Assembly (NCBI GenBank): GCA_022824925.1
Contig: JAJDYW010000002.1
Location: 1 to 64,000 of the forward strand
DNA from: Dehalococcoidia bacterium
GTDB lineage: Bacteria > Chloroflexota > Dehalococcoidia > Tepidiformales > Tepidiformaceae
DNA length: 64,000 nt
Direction of reading: 5' to 3'
In this document: in pieces, positions 1 to 7,937 of the stretch
How the letters are laid out: each line of letters starts with the position of its first letter
How positions within the stretch are numbered: position 1 is the first letter of the stretch
Made by a program: the position numbers and the translations under genes
Notes under the pieces: model-generated
The model's input: the letters and a program-made list of their open reading frames with translations, nothing else
The model's database searches: none
What the model was told of the DNA's origin: nothing

Positions 1-381
1 GGCCGGCACGCGCTCGCCCGGCGCTCGCGCCGGCGCCGCGGGAGCGGCCGCTGCTGCCGGTGCCGCCTCCGCCGCTGCCGGTTCGGCGCTTGCCGGGGCG
101 GCAGCCACGGCGTCCGCGCCCGGCAGCACGTCGGGGATCTCCTCGCCGGCCGCGTAGATCCAGCCCACGACCGCGCCCGGGTCGACGGTGGCTTCGGCCG
201 GCACCAGGTGGCGCACGGTGCCGTCGGCTTCCGCCTCGACTTCCATCTCGACCTTCTCGGTCTCCAGCCGGTAGAGGTCCTCGCCGACCTTCACCTCGCC
301 GCCGTCGGGGATGTGCCACTCGGCGACGGTCCCCTCGGTCATCGTCATGCCGAGCTTCATCATGTAAATCTCGGTTGGCAT
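1..381 (-). CDS. 2-oxo acid dehydrogenase E2 component (lipoyl domain), 3' part outside window
   Basis: Dihydrolipoamide acyltransferase that carries the acyl group between E1 and coenzyme A in a 2-oxoacid or acetoin dehydrogenase complex. The 127 visible residues begin MPTEIYMMKLGMTMTEG and form one lipoyl (biotinyl-lipoyl) domain; the lysine in ETEKVEME is the expected lipoylation site. An Ala/Pro-rich flexible linker follows, typical of E2 proteins before the E3/E1-binding and catalytic domains, and the frame stays open to base 1. The gene is last seen in the operon E1 alpha, E1 beta, AcoX, E2, with 33 bases between it and AcoX. The presence of AcoX favours acetoin over pyruvate as substrate, but this is inference. 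Confidence 0.88.
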   Translation of the reverse strand, partial: MPTEIYMMKLGMTMTEGTVAEWHIPDGGEVKVGEDLYRLETEKVEMEVEAEADGTVRHLVPAEATVDPGAVVGWIYAAGEEIPDVLPGADAVAAAPASAEPAAAEAAPAAAAAPAAPARAPGERVPA

Positions 382-414
382 CTCATCCCCCGTCCTGTTG
401 CGGTTTCCGTCCTG

Positions 415-1428
415 CTACGAGCCGTCCGGCGGCTCATCGTCGCGGTACAGGCCCTTGCAGGCTGCGTACTCCAGTGTTGCGCGAACGTCGATGACCCGGG
501 GGCCGTCCCGGGCCACCCGGAGTGTAGCGGCTTGCCCCGCTTTCAACACACGCTCGCGCTCGCCGTCGAAGGCGAGCACCCCCGGCCCCGTTACGTGGAC
601 CGGCTCTCCCAGTGCGATGCGCCCGTGCGACCGTACGGCGATCGGTTCGTAGAGGCCCGGCGCGATTGGCGCCAGCACGGAGACCCCGCCCTCCCCCGGC
701 CCCAGCGAGAGCCGCAGGGCCGTGTCTTCGTCCGGTGTCAGCGGCGCCAGCAGCCCCCCGATGGAGGTGATCCCGACGGCCGAGGGCTCCGCCCGCGTGA
801 GGACGGCTTCGCGCAGGCGGTCTCCGCCCCAGATCGCCCGTGACCCCACGAACCGATCCGCGGCCAGCACGGCGTCGATGAGCGCGACGTCGTCGCGCTC
901 TCCCTCGATCTCGACGTGGACGGCCTTCACCTGCCCGGCGACGGCCTCCAGCGGCGCCTGGCCCGTGGCCACGAGCCCCGCCGCCGCCCCTGCCACCGTC
1001 GCCTCCACCATCGTGGGGAAGACGTTGTTCGTGCCCGTCGAGACGGGCACGAGGGGTGCGTCCGGCCAGCCCAGGGCGAAGGCCCGGTTCGTGCCGTCGC
1101 CCCCCAGCGTGACCACCGCGCCGCAGCCCTCGGCCTGCAGGGCCTCGGCTGCCCGGATCGTGTCGAGCGCACTGGCCGTGCGCACGCTGTCGACCGCGAC
1201 GAAGTTCGCCTCACCGGCGAACTCCTCGGCGGCGGCCGCCGTGATCCCGTGCGTATCGGGCATGTAGCGGAACTCGCGCACGCCACTGGCAAGGGCGCCC
1301 ACGATCGTGCGCCGCACGATCGCCCGCTTCTCCTGGTTGTCGAACACCGACGCGCGCGCCACCAGGCGGCGGATGTCCTTCCCCGAGGCGGGGTTCGCGG
1401 CGATCCCGAGCGGGCGTGAGGCGGTCAG
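415..1428 (-). CDS. acoX: AcoX-like ATP-NAD kinase family protein
   Basis: Member of the ATP-NAD/AcoX kinase family, encoded in acetoin catabolism operons; its exact reaction there is not settled. The NAD-kinase signature GGDGT lies near residue 110 and STGTNNVFP near 130-138. The first ATG/GTG start in frame (GTG at 1362) would remove residues that look genuine: in-frame codons upstream encode PLGIAANPASGKDIRR, the usual N-terminal phosphate-loop region of this family. The only initiation-like codon before the upstream stop is CTG at 1428, preceded by GGGGTGGGG as a possible ribosome site, so I start there (337 aa). This is a rare start and is inferred. The E1 beta stop lies 3 bases upstream, so translation is probably coupled. 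Confidence 0.8.
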   Translation of the reverse strand: MTASRPLGIAANPASGKDIRRLVARASVFDNQEKRAIVRRTIVGALASGVREFRYMPDTHGITAAAAEEFAGEANFVAVDSVRTASALDTIRAAEALQAEGCGAVVTLGGDGTNRAFALGWPDAPLVPVSTGTNNVFPTMVEATVAGAAAGLVATGQAPLEAVAGQVKAVHVEIEGERDDVALIDAVLAADRFVGSRAIWGGDRLREAVLTRAEPSAVGITSIGGLLAPLTPDEDTALRLSLGPGEGGVSVLAPIAPGLYEPIAVRSHGRIALGEPVHVTGPGVLAFDGERERVLKAGQAATLRVARDGPRVIDVRATLEYAACKGLYRDDEPPDGS

Positions 1429-1431
1429 GGC

Positions 1432-2436
1432 CTACCCCACCCCGAGGATGCGCCGCGCCTCGTCCGCGATGCGCTCCGCGTTCGGCACGTACGTCTGCTC
1501 CAGCACGGGGCTGAACGGCACCGGCGAGAACGGCGCGGCCACGCGGCCCACGGGCGCGTCGAGCGAGTCGAACGCCAGCTCCGCGATCTGCGCGGCGATC
1601 TCGGCGCCGACGCCTCCGAAGCGCACCGCTTCGTGCACCACGAGCGCGTTATGCGTCTTCGCCACGGAGTTGATGATCGTGTCCGTATCCAGCGGCTGCA
1701 GCCACAGCGGGTCGATCACCTCGGCGCTGACGCCCTCGCCTGCGAGGATGTCGGCCGCCTTGGTGGCCTCGTGGATCATGCGGCCGTGGGCCACGATCGT
1801 GAGGCCGTCGCCCTCGCGGATCACGTTCGCCTTGCCGATGGGCAGCGTGTACGGCTCCTCAGGAACGTCGCCGGGCAGGGCCATGAGGCCCTTGCACATC
1901 ACGACGAACACGGGGTTCGGCTCGCGCGCGGCCGTGATGATCGCGCCTTTCACGTCGTATGCCGTGGCCGGCATCACGACCTTCAGGCCCGGCGTGTGGC
2001 AGAGCCACGCCTCCAGGCTCTGGGAGTGCTGCGCCGCCAGGTTCATGCCCGCGCCCGACATCGTCAGGACCGTCACGGGCAGGGTCGCCTTGCCCCCGAA
2101 CATGTACCGCATCTTGGCGAGCTGGTTGACGATCTCGTCCATGCACTCGCCGATGAAGTCCATGAACATGATGTCCACGATCGGCTTCAGGCCCGTGGCC
2201 CCCGCCCCAACCGCCAGCCCGATGATCCCGGACTCGCTGATGGGCGTATCGATGACACGGTCCGGCCCGAACTCGGCGAGCAGGCCGCGGTAGATGCCGA
2301 ACACGCTGCCGGCGCCGGCCACGTCCTCGCCGGCCATGAACGCCAGCGGCTCTTCCTGGAGCGCCTGGCGGACGCCCTCCGTGATCGCGAGGGTGTAGAC
2401 GAGCTGCCGTCCTGCGGGTGCGTCTGCTGCGGTCAT
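1432..2436 (-). CDS. acoB: Acetoin/pyruvate dehydrogenase E1 component, beta subunit
   Basis: Beta subunit of the thiamine-diphosphate E1 enzyme that decarboxylates a 2-oxoacid or cleaves acetoin. The 334 aa length is normal for the family. GEDVA at 36-40 and DTPISESG at 63-70 are the conserved transketolase pyrimidine-domain motifs (the glutamate of the latter region activates ThDP), and a C-terminal transketolase domain follows. It is followed after 3 bases by acoX and preceded by E1 alpha with a 10-base gap, so the three are co-transcribed. Substrate assignment to acetoin rests only on the neighbouring acoX; branched-chain or pyruvate dehydrogenase remains possible. Confidence 0.9.
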   Translation of the reverse strand: MTAADAPAGRQLVYTLAITEGVRQALQEEPLAFMAGEDVAGAGSVFGIYRGLLAEFGPDRVIDTPISESGIIGLAVGAGATGLKPIVDIMFMDFIGECMDEIVNQLAKMRYMFGGKATLPVTVLTMSGAGMNLAAQHSQSLEAWLCHTPGLKVVMPATAYDVKGAIITAAREPNPVFVVMCKGLMALPGDVPEEPYTLPIGKANVIREGDGLTIVAHGRMIHEATKAADILAGEGVSAEVIDPLWLQPLDTDTIINSVAKTHNALVVHEAVRFGGVGAEIAAQIAELAFDSLDAPVGRVAAPFSPVPFSPVLEQTYVPNAERIADEARRILGVG

Positions 2437-2446
2437 TGGTTCGCTC

Positions 2447-3463
2447 CTAGCTCGCCGCCGTGGGCGTGTAGACGTCGTTGAGCAGGTCCGCCGGGTCGGG
2501 CAGCGGGCTGTTCTCGGCGAATTCGATCGACTCGGTGATGTCCGCCATCACGGCGTCATGCACGGCCTGGATCTCCTCGGCGGTCATCACGCCCATCTCG
2601 ATCATCCGCTGCTCGTGCTGCGGAATCGGATCGCGCGCGCGCCACTCCTCGAGCTCCTCGTCGGTGCGGTAGTGCAGCCCGATGCCCCGCAGACCCACGT
2701 GGTCCACGAAGCGGTACGTCTTGCACTCCACCAGCGTGGGACCGCCGCCCGTACGGGCTCGCTCGATCGCCTCGCCCGCTGCTTCCCACACCGCGACGGC
2801 GTCCATGCCGTCGCAGATGACACCCGGCATGCCGTAGCCCGCCGCGCGGTCCGCGACATCGCTGATCGCCTGGTGCTCAGCCTGGGGGGTGAACTCGCCG
2901 TAGCCGTTGTTCTCGCAGATGAAGACCACCGGCAGCTTCCAGATGGCGGCCATGTTCGCCGCCTCGTGGAAGGCGCCCTCGTTCGTGGCGCCATCGCCGA
3001 AGAAGGGGACGGCCACGTCCATCCGGTCGCGTCCCTCGATACGGGCGAGGTACTTGTTCGAGAAGGCCGCGCCCACGGCGATCGGCGGGCCCGCCGCCAC
3101 GATCCCGTTCGCGCCGAGCATGCCCGCGTCCACGTTCGAGATGTGCATGCTGCCGCCGCGGCCCTTGTTGTAGCCGGTTTCCCGGCCGAACAGCTCGGCG
3201 TACATCTTCTTGAAGTCGCCGCCCTTGGCCACCAGGTGGCCGTGGCCGCGATGCGTGCTGGTGATCTGGTCGTTATCGGTGAGGTGCACCATCACCCCGG
3301 AAGCCACGGCTTCCTCGCCGATGTACAGGTGCAGCGCCCCCGGCGACTTGCCCTGCTCCATCAGCTTGCCCGCCTCTTCCTCGAAGTGGCGGATCCGCAC
3401 CATCCGGTAGTGAAGGTCCTTCAGAACCTCCGCGCTTGGTTCACTTGCCTGGCTACTGGCCAC
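2447..3463 (-). CDS. acoA: Acetoin/pyruvate dehydrogenase E1 component, alpha subunit
   Basis: Alpha subunit of the ThDP-dependent E1 heterotetramer. The ThDP/Mg motif runs from GDGATNEG (about 156-163) to ENN (184-186); THRGHGH (70-76) and GRGGSMH (101-107) are family hallmarks. I place the start at GTG 3463 (338 aa, normal length), with GGAGGAGG directly upstream at unusually short spacing. The frame stays open upstream to about 4555, but that extension is low-complexity, antisense to the SDR gene at 3680, and not protein-like. First gene of the operon, divergent from the SDR at 3680; the 216-base gap should hold both promoters. I see no clear operator there. Confidence 0.9.
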   Translation of the reverse strand: MASSQASEPSAEVLKDLHYRMVRIRHFEEEAGKLMEQGKSPGALHLYIGEEAVASGVMVHLTDNDQITSTHRGHGHLVAKGGDFKKMYAELFGRETGYNKGRGGSMHISNVDAGMLGANGIVAAGPPIAVGAAFSNKYLARIEGRDRMDVAVPFFGDGATNEGAFHEAANMAAIWKLPVVFICENNGYGEFTPQAEHQAISDVADRAAGYGMPGVICDGMDAVAVWEAAGEAIERARTGGGPTLVECKTYRFVDHVGLRGIGLHYRTDEELEEWRARDPIPQHEQRMIEMGVMTAEEIQAVHDAVMADITESIEFAENSPLPDPADLLNDVYTPTAAS

Positions 3464-3679
3464 GGCCTCCTCCGCACACGCTGGGATGGGGCGCCGTCCC
3501 GGGCGCCCGAGCGCCAGCGCATCGTACAGGACCGCCCGCACTCGACAAAGGCGGCCCACCCCGCAGACCCCGCCCTTTCCGGGGACCGCGCGACTCTCTA
3601 GAATCCCGCCCTGCCACACTGGCGGCCGCGGCCCTGGATCCGCCCGGTCGCCCCCAATAACACGGAGGTTCCCAACACC

Positions 3680-4477
3680 ATGGATCTTGGACTGCAAGGC
3701 AAGAAGGCCCTCGTCACGGCTGCGAGCCAGGGCATCGGCAACTTCATCGCCAACACCCTCGCCGCCGAGGGCGCCGATGTCGCCATCTGCGCCCGCACCC
3801 CCGAGCGCGTCGATGCCGCCGTCGAAGGCCTCAAGGCCCACGGCACCAACGTCTGCGGCGCCGCCTGCGACGTCGGTGACGGTGACGCCCTCAAGGCCTG
3901 GGTCGAGGCCAGCGCCGGCGAGCTCGGCGGGGTCGACATCTACGTCAGCAACGCCTCCGCCGGTGGCGGTGGCACGCTCTGGAACGAGCACTTCGCCATC
4001 GACATGATGGGCACGGTGAACGGCGTCGATGCCGCCCTCCCGTTCCTCACCGACTCCGAGTCCGCCAGCGTCGTCATCATCAGCACCTCGGCCGCCGTCG
4101 AGGCCTTCCCGCCGCCGCCCGCCACCTCGGCCGGCGCGTACGGCGCCATGAAGGCCGCCCTGCTGAACTACTCGGCCTTCGCCGCCCAGCAGCACGCGCC
4201 CGCGGGCATCCGCTTCAACGTCGTCTCGCCCGGCCCCACCTATTTCGAGGGTGGCCCCTGGCACAACATCGAGCAGGCCATGCCGCCGTTCTTCGAGATG
4301 ATCGCGAACGGCATCCCCCTGCGCAGCAAGAGCAAGCCCGACACGCTCGCCGGCCAGATGGGCTCCGGTCAGGAGGTCGCGAACGTGGCCGCCTTCCTCG
4401 CCAGCCCGGCCTCGAGCCACACCACCGGCGTCAACGTCGTCGTCGACGGCGGCTTCACCCGCCGCGTCGCCTTCTAG
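3680..4477 (+). CDS. Short-chain dehydrogenase/reductase (SDR)
   Basis: Classical-type SDR of 265 aa, NAD(P)-dependent oxidoreductase of unknown substrate. The nucleotide-binding loop is TAASQGIG (13-20), unusual in having AAS instead of GG at its start. The catalytic pair is Y154-K158 (YGAMK) with Ser near 136. The usual NNAG is SNAS at 90-93, an atypical variant. The ATG is preceded by GGAGG at 3664-3668. A strong hairpin (4491-4527) follows the stop and separates it from the ThuA-like gene. Divergent from the aco operon; a TAGAAT hexamer at 3599 may be its -10. Confidence 0.85.
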   Translation: MDLGLQGKKALVTAASQGIGNFIANTLAAEGADVAICARTPERVDAAVEGLKAHGTNVCGAACDVGDGDALKAWVEASAGELGGVDIYVSNASAGGGGTLWNEHFAIDMMGTVNGVDAALPFLTDSESASVVIISTSAAVEAFPPPPATSAGAYGAMKAALLNYSAFAAQQHAPAGIRFNVVSPGPTYFEGGPWHNIEQAMPPFFEMIANGIPLRSKSKPDTLAGQMGSGQEVANVAAFLASPASSHTTGVNVVVDGGFTRRVAF

Positions 4478-4490
4478 CTCACCACCAGCG

Positions 4491-4527
4491 GGAGTCCCGC
4501 GCCGGCTCGTTCCGTGCGCGGGACTCC
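4491..4527 (+). terminator. Hairpin terminator-like structure
   Basis: Perfect 12-bp stem, GGAGTCCCGCGC (4491-4502) pairing with GCGCGGGACTCC (4516-4527), with a 13-base loop, 13 bases after the SDR stop codon. No run of T follows, so it may attenuate or stabilise the transcript rather than end it outright. Confidence 0.55.
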
Positions 4528-4569
4528 TCGCTCGGCTGCCACCGCCCAGGCCCACCAGGGAGGCACGCC

Positions 4570-5346
4570 ATGCCCCGAATCGACGCCTACCTCATCGCCG
4601 GCGGCAAGTGGCACGACATCAACTTCGCCCGCCTCGAGCTGCTCAAGCTCCTGCACGAGGACGACGACGTCCGCGTCCGTATCGGCGAGGACTACAGCAA
4701 CACCGAGGCCATCGCCGCCGCGGACTTCCTCATCAGCTACACCTGCGACGTGCACCCCACCGTCGAGCAGCAGGAAGTCGTCCGCGACTTCGTCGCCGGC
4801 GGCAAGCGCTGGTTCGCCCTGCACGGCACCAACTCCGTCATGGACTTCCAGGAAGACGGCGTCCACTGCCCGCGCGACTACCCGCTGCTCATGGAGACCC
4901 TCGGCAGCCAGTTCCTCTCCCATCCCGCCATCGAGCCGTACCAGATCACGGTGACCGAGTCGGCCAGGGACCACCCCCTCGTGGCCGGGATCGAACCCTG
5001 GGAGACCGAGGACGAGCTCTATCTCTGCGAGTACCACGGGGAGATCACTCCCCTCATGGAGACGCGCTGGTCGGGCAACAGCGGTCCCGGCTTCTATGAG
5101 CGCGAATGGCCCAACGACGACCCCCGCCTCGTGATGTACCTGCACCCCGTGGGCGAGGGCGAGGTGCTCTACCTGACCCCGGGCCACCGCCGCTCGAAGT
5201 ACGACATGCAGGACCCTCCCCTGAGCGTCCCCGAGTGGCCGGTCCCCGAGTACGGCGCCTGGACACAGCCCACCTACTACGAGCTGCTCCGTCGCGGCAT
5301 CGAGTGGGCCAAGGAGCCGACCCGCGCGGCCGCCGCCGCCGGCTAG
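4570..5346 (+). CDS. ThuA-like domain protein (glutamine-amidotransferase-like fold)
   Basis: 258-aa protein resembling the ThuA/trehalose-utilisation family, a class-I-glutamine-amidotransferase-like fold of uncertain reaction, often linked to sugar or organic-substrate catabolism. Recognisable points are the N-terminal AYLIAGGKWHD strand-turn, the central FALHGTNS segment (about 86-93), DHPLVAGI before the last third and the C-terminal LTPGHRRS. No signal peptide, so cytoplasmic. Start ATG has GGGAGGC upstream. A second ThuA-like gene lies at 41524. Both sit beside dehydrogenases, which suggests a catabolic role, but the substrate cannot be read. Confidence 0.72.
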   Translation: MPRIDAYLIAGGKWHDINFARLELLKLLHEDDDVRVRIGEDYSNTEAIAAADFLISYTCDVHPTVEQQEVVRDFVAGGKRWFALHGTNSVMDFQEDGVHCPRDYPLLMETLGSQFLSHPAIEPYQITVTESARDHPLVAGIEPWETEDELYLCEYHGEITPLMETRWSGNSGPGFYEREWPNDDPRLVMYLHPVGEGEVLYLTPGHRRSKYDMQDPPLSVPEWPVPEYGAWTQPTYYELLRRGIEWAKEPTRAAAAAG

Positions 5347-5358
5347 GCCCGGCGCGCC

Positions 5359-6552
5359 TCAGGCAAACAGCAGCGGGTTGTCCGGCATCTCCCCGAAGAG
5401 CATCGCGCCCAGCGTCTCGAAATTCCGCGGCGAGGTGCCCGCGTGCTGCGTGGCCGCGTGGATGTCGCGGAAGCAGCGCTCGATCGGGCTCGTCTGGAAG
5501 ACGGAGGTGCCCCCCGCCGCCGTATGCATCAGGTCGGTCGCGTAAGCGGCGCTGCGCGTCGCGTTCGTGCCCGCCAGCGAGAGGTCCCGCCGCTGCTCGA
5601 GGCTCACGTCGTCGCCCCGCAGCACCGTCTCCCAGGTCTCATCGACCATCTCGTAGAGCCACGAGCGGGCGGACTGGACGGCGGCGTGCGCCTTGGCGAC
5701 CTCGTTGCGGATGGCCGTGTTCTCGCTGATCCGGGCCTGCGACGTGCGCACGGTCTTCGTCTTGGCGAGCTTGACGAACTCGTCGATGGCGCGCTGCGCG
5801 ATGCCGGTCGCGATGATCCCGATGGGCGCTCCCAGGATGCCCATCACCGGGTAGCGGTAGAGGGGCCCCTGGAAGTGCTTGCCGCGCTCGGCCCCCATCC
5901 CGAAGGCCGAGGTGCGGTACTCCGGCGCGAATGCGTCCTCCACGGCCACGTCGTTGCTGCTCGTGGCGCGCAGCCCGACCACGTGCCACGTATCCACGAT
6001 CTCCGCTTCCTCGCGCGGGAAGCTGACGAAGCGCATCTCCGGGATGCCCATCGGCGTCATCCGCGGCCTGCCGTTCTCGGTGACCATGATGCCGCCGCCG
6101 ACCCACTTCGCATGGCTCGACCCGCTACAGAACGGCCAGCGCCCCGTCACGCGGTAGCCACCCTCGACGACCTCGGCGGGATTGAAGGGGAAGATGCCCC
6201 CTGCCCCGACCGCGCTCACGGGTCCGTCCGCGTACGACTCCGCGACCGACTCCTCGGAGCTCGACGCCCCGAGCGCTGCTCCCGTGGACCAGATCCAGAG
6301 GTTCCAGGCGGCGGAGCCGTGGATCTGCGCCACCTTCTCGAACAGCTCGAAGCCCTCGCGCGGCGTGGACTCGAGGCCACCCAGCGATTCCGGCACCCAG
6401 ACGCCCAGCAGGCCTTCGTCCTTGATCGCCTCGAAGGCGCGATCCGTCAGGCGCCGCTCGCGCTCGGCCTCGTCAAGGTCTTCCTCCACGATCGGCGCGA
6501 TCGCGTCCGCGCGCTCCAGCAGTGTCTTTTCCGTGTCGGGTGCGATGGCCAT
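5359..6552 (-). CDS. Acyl-CoA-dehydrogenase-fold flavin monooxygenase-like protein
   Basis: 397-aa flavoprotein of the acyl-CoA dehydrogenase superfamily. The central FWPFCSG-like segment (RWPFCSGSSHA) and the C-terminal HTAAGG and DIHAATQH segments are typical of the class D two-component monooxygenases (HsaA/DszC/HpaB-like) rather than of true acyl-CoA dehydrogenases. These use reduced flavin from a partner reductase to hydroxylate or desulfurise aromatic or heterocyclic substrates. No flavin reductase is adjacent. It follows the acyl-CoA dehydrogenase at 6577 by 24 bases on the same strand, so the two are likely co-transcribed. A dehydrogenase activity cannot be excluded. Confidence 0.75.
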   Translation of the reverse strand: MAIAPDTEKTLLERADAIAPIVEEDLDEAERERRLTDRAFEAIKDEGLLGVWVPESLGGLESTPREGFELFEKVAQIHGSAAWNLWIWSTGAALGASSSEESVAESYADGPVSAVGAGGIFPFNPAEVVEGGYRVTGRWPFCSGSSHAKWVGGGIMVTENGRPRMTPMGIPEMRFVSFPREEAEIVDTWHVVGLRATSSNDVAVEDAFAPEYRTSAFGMGAERGKHFQGPLYRYPVMGILGAPIGIIATGIAQRAIDEFVKLAKTKTVRTSQARISENTAIRNEVAKAHAAVQSARSWLYEMVDETWETVLRGDDVSLEQRRDLSLAGTNATRSAAYATDLMHTAAGGTSVFQTSPIERCFRDIHAATQHAGTSPRNFETLGAMLFGEMPDNPLLFA

Positions 6553-6576
6553 GGTCCTGTGCTCCTAGGGTGGGGG

Positions 6577-7746
6577 TCAGGCGCGCGGCAGCCCGAGGCC
6601 GCGGGTCGCGATGATGTTGCGCTGGATCTCGCTCGTGCCGCCCGCGATCGTCTCGCGGACCTGGTTCACGTAGCCGAAGCCGGGCATGCCCCTGAGCGGC
6701 CCTTTCTCGTCCTGGATGTCGCCCCACATGCCCACCATGTGCGAAGCCGTGCGCGCGATGCGCTGGCTCAGCTCCGTGGTGAACAGCTTGGCGATCGAGG
6801 ACTCCGAGTTCGGGATCTCGCCCGCGTCCTGCATCGAGATGATGCGGTAGGCCAGCATCGTCGCCGTCTGCACCTCGATGAAGCGCTCCGCCCATTCGTA
6901 GCGAACCGCCTCGTACGTGGTCTCGGGAAGCTGATCCTTGTTCTCGCGCAGCCAGTTCAGGTGGCGCTCCACGTTCTGCCGCAGCCCGATCGGTGTCCCG
7001 ATCGACGAGCGTTCGAAGTCGAGCGTGGTGGTGCCCACGTACCAGCCCCGGTTGACCTCGCCGATGATGTTGCGCGCGGGGACGCGCACATCCTCGAAGA
7101 ACACCTCGTTGAAGTCGTGGCCGCTCGCCATGTTCACCAGCGGCCGCACCGTGATGCCCGGCGTCTTCATGTCCAGCAGGAAGTAGGTGATGCCCCGGTG
7201 CTTGGGTGCGTCCGGGTCCGTGCGCGCCAGCATGAACATCCAGTGCGCGCGGTGCGCCAGCGAGGTCCAGATCTTCTGGCCGTTGATGACGTAGTCGTCC
7301 CCGTCCCGCACGGCCCGCGTCTGGAGCGAGGCCAGGTCCGACCCGGAGCCGGGCTCGCTGTAGCCCTGGCACCACTCAACCTCCCCGCTCAGGATGCCGG
7401 GGATGTGCTGTTGCTTCTGCTCTTCCGTGCCGTGCTCGATGAGCGTGGGGCCGAGCATCATCAGGCCCAGGCCGCCCAGCCGCGGAGCGCCCGCCTCGGC
7501 GAACTCCTGGCTCAGGATGAACTGGTCCATCGGCTTCATGCCCGCGCCGCCGTAGGCCGACGGCCACGCCGGCGCGATCCAGCCCCGCTCGGCCAGCGCC
7601 TGGCGCCAGGACTCCCACAGCGGCTTCTCTTCCTCGGGCCGTCCCATCGGGAACTTGCCCCGGATCTCATCGGGCAGGTAATCCCGCAGGAAGTCCTGCA
7701 CCTGTACGCGCCACTCGGCTTGCGCCGTGCTGTCTCGAAAGTCCAT
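6577..7746 (-). CDS. Acyl-CoA dehydrogenase
   Basis: 389-aa FAD-dependent acyl-CoA dehydrogenase, catalysing alpha,beta-desaturation of an acyl-CoA in a beta-oxidation-like pathway. The substrate/FAD-binding segment YSEPGSGSDLAS is complete. The mid-domain strand GQKIWTSLA and the C-terminal GGTSEIQRNIIATR are the family signatures, and the length is normal. It most resembles the FadE17/FadE-type dehydrogenases acting on steroid side chains or branched acids, but the substrate is not readable. First gene of a two-gene transcript with the monooxygenase-like gene downstream. GAGAGG precedes the ATG. Confidence 0.9.
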   Translation of the reverse strand: MDFRDSTAQAEWRVQVQDFLRDYLPDEIRGKFPMGRPEEEKPLWESWRQALAERGWIAPAWPSAYGGAGMKPMDQFILSQEFAEAGAPRLGGLGLMMLGPTLIEHGTEEQKQQHIPGILSGEVEWCQGYSEPGSGSDLASLQTRAVRDGDDYVINGQKIWTSLAHRAHWMFMLARTDPDAPKHRGITYFLLDMKTPGITVRPLVNMASGHDFNEVFFEDVRVPARNIIGEVNRGWYVGTTTLDFERSSIGTPIGLRQNVERHLNWLRENKDQLPETTYEAVRYEWAERFIEVQTATMLAYRIISMQDAGEIPNSESSIAKLFTTELSQRIARTASHMVGMWGDIQDEKGPLRGMPGFGYVNQVRETIAGGTSEIQRNIIATRGLGLPRA

Positions 7747-7937
7747 GCCGTGGGCCTCTCTCGGGAATCGGGACGCTCCCGTCTTCCCCTCGTGTGCTGT
7801 GCGAGGGCCAGCATAGCCCGGACCCCCCTCTACCGCTACGCATCCCGTTTTTCCCCGGACTTGTTGACGCGCGTCCTAGAATGCGAGCCATAGAGGACTA
7901 CGTGGGCGAAGGCCCGGACCACAGGGAGGTCACTCCG

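Noticed and set aside
3464..4555. Long minus-strand extension of the E1 alpha frame
   Set aside because: Gly/Ala/Asp/Val-rich translation antisense to a well-formed SDR gene; family N-terminus and normal length begin at 3463.
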